From the NCBI GenBank assembly GCA_040757115.1, contig JBFLYA010000211.1:1-6553 (forward strand): 6,553 nt of DNA. Direction: 5' to 3'. The notes under the pieces were generated by a model that saw only the letters and a program-made list of their open reading frames with translations, was not told the origin of the DNA and did no database searches. The stretch's first letter is position 1, and every line of letters starts with the position of its first letter. Both the position numbers and the translations under genes were made by a program. Origin of the DNA: a bacterium (lineage in GTDB: Bacteria > UBA9089 > CG2-30-40-21 > SBAY01). Below, piece by piece: positions 6,108 through 6,553 of the stretch.

Positions 6108-6377
6108 GTAACCGTTCAGGTGGTAATTCACCGCAGAGACGCAGAGGAACAGAGAAGACATGGAAATAAATCAGATAACAGAAAAGATTATTGATGCAAT
6201 CATTATCCTACATAGGACATCAAAACCAAATTTGTTAATCAATCATGATATGTCGGTCCTCAAAAGCTTGCACTGATGAAAATCCGTGATGGAATTCTGC
6301 GTCTGGTAAATAGTTTTTAATTTTTTCTCTGCGTCTCTGTGTCTCTGCGGTGAACGGTTACCGTGGTGAATAGTTAC
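6108..6377. mobile_element. Relic cassette bounded by long imperfect inverted repeats (GTAACCGTTCACCGCAGAG type)
   Basis: The left arm (6108-6156) reads GTAACCGTTCA, then TTCACCGCAGAGACGCAGAG. The reverse complement of the right arm (6325-6377) reads GTAACTATTCACC, then GTAACCGTTCACCGCAGAG and ACACAGAGACGCAGAG. The arms share the same blocks with small insertions and partial duplications of the GTAAC-TTCACC unit, and both borders are GTAAC facing inward. Between them lies a broken GxxExxY gene (6160-6320). I recall such CACCGCAGAGACGCAGAG-type repeats beside GxxExxY genes in environmental bacteria, but cannot check this here. No target duplication is obvious and no recombinase is present. Confidence 0.7.
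6160..6320 (+). pseudogene. Remnant of a GxxExxY-family gene (PD-(D/E)XK-like), internally deleted and frameshifted
   Basis: The ATG at 6160 opens a 38-codon frame beginning MEINQITEKIIDAIIILHR, the typical start of GxxExxY proteins (about 125 residues, PD-(D/E)XK nuclease-like fold). It stops at TGA 6274-6276. In another frame, overlapping that stop, 6276-6320 encodes MKIRDGILRLVNSF, which resembles the usual family ending (K-DGI-R-VN). About 70-80 middle codons, including the expected nuclease core, are missing. The naming motif is also lost: the G-LL-E-Y positions read N, I and D in PNLLINHD. The two fragments in the right order and orientation between repeat arms make chance unlikely. Family assignment rests on memory of typical sequences, not a search. 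The product cannot be functional as a nuclease; a short peptide could still be made. Confidence 0.7.
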
Positions 6378-6383
6378 AAATTC

Positions 6384-6398
6384 GACGCTTTCAGCGTC
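6384..6398. other. Small perfect hairpin
   Basis: GACGCT (6384-6389) and AGCGTC (6393-6398) pair around a 3-base loop. No T-tract follows on the plus strand. It lies between the relic cassette and the long hairpin at 6412, in the space where the two flanking genes converge. It may contribute to termination or be a leftover repeat. Confidence 0.45.
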
Positions 6399-6411
6399 AA
6401 TAACCTAAAAC

Positions 6412-6457
6412 CTAATCGCACAGGTCGAAAAATTTCGACCTGTGCGGTTAGATTTTA
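6412..6457. terminator. Long hairpin, probable bidirectional terminator between converging genes
   Basis: The arms 6412-6430 and 6433-6451 pair over 19 positions, with one G-T wobble (6416-6447). The stem core is CGCACAGGTCG. On the plus strand it is followed by ATTTTA, and on the minus strand by GGTTTTAGG, so T-tracts are short on both sides. It starts 3 bases beyond the stop of the minus-strand gene, the expected place for that gene's terminator. The plus-strand sensor gene ends about 315 bases earlier, so it could also serve as a backstop there. Alternatively it may be the subterminal hairpin of a mobile element to the right. Confidence 0.65.
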
Positions 6458-6553
6458 TGCTGCCAATTTGAGTTCTATCTTACCCTCTTCAAACCATCTT
6501 TTAGTTTCATTGTTTCTTACCATAGCAGTTATTGAGGCAAGAGTTACTGAACC
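6455..6553 (-). CDS. C-terminal end of an unidentified protein, cut by the window edge
   Basis: Read on the minus strand from the right edge, an open frame gives 32 residues and stops at TAA (6457-6455). It includes SITAMVRNNETKRWFEEGK and ends IELKLAA. It is placed right before a terminator-like hairpin and converges with the sensor gene, which supports it being a true gene end rather than a random frame. The short basic/aromatic tail could suit a transposase C-terminus, but I cannot name a family from this piece and would not rely on that. The start and most of the gene lie beyond 6553. Confidence 0.5.
   Translation of the reverse strand, partial: GSVTLASITAMVRNNETKRWFEEGKIELKLAA

Overview
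The window is AT-rich bacterial DNA. Its proteins are a lipoprotein-like M48 peptidase, a membrane GAF/HD-GYP sensor, and small orphan proteins sitting inside repeat cassettes. It looks like a Gram-negative (diderm) bacterium, probably an uncultivated environmental lineage. The basis is the lipoprotein M48 protease of the BepA/LoiP type, the c-di-GMP-type HD-GYP output domain, and the dispersed cassettes carrying a four-helix-bundle protein and a GxxExxY-protein relic. I cannot name the phylum from sequence alone.

Layout: positions 1-125 are an array of 7-bp repeats. Positions 129-213 are a repeat arm that recurs at 1538-1623. Positions 230-1021 encode an M48 metalloprotease. Positions 1031-1629 are a 0.6-kb cassette holding a four-helix-bundle (23S rRNA intervening sequence type) gene, with 22-bp inverted ends flanked on both sides by GGTACC. 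Positions 1650-2051 encode a small single-span membrane/coiled-coil protein with a very strong ribosome binding site. A sigma70-type promoter at 2093-2121 lies only 11 bp before the start of a 1320-residue protein (2133-6095) with two membrane spans, six consecutive GAF domains and a C-terminal HD-GYP phosphodiesterase domain. Positions 6108-6377 are a second inverted-repeat cassette containing the collapsed remains of a GxxExxY gene. A long hairpin at 6412-6451 separates this from the C-terminal end of a minus-strand gene that runs off the right edge.

How it fits together: if the 1031-1629 cassette is removed with one GGTACC copy, the M48 gene and the 133-residue gene would be only 35 nt apart. 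They may therefore have been a two-gene envelope operon that was later split. The big sensor has its own promoter and is probably an independent unit linking several ligand or redox inputs to cyclic-di-nucleotide breakdown. The most interesting structure is not a protein but the two kinds of small gene-in-inverted-repeat cassettes. Neither carries a visible transposase, and the first kind appears to be present at least partly twice, on both sides of the protease gene.
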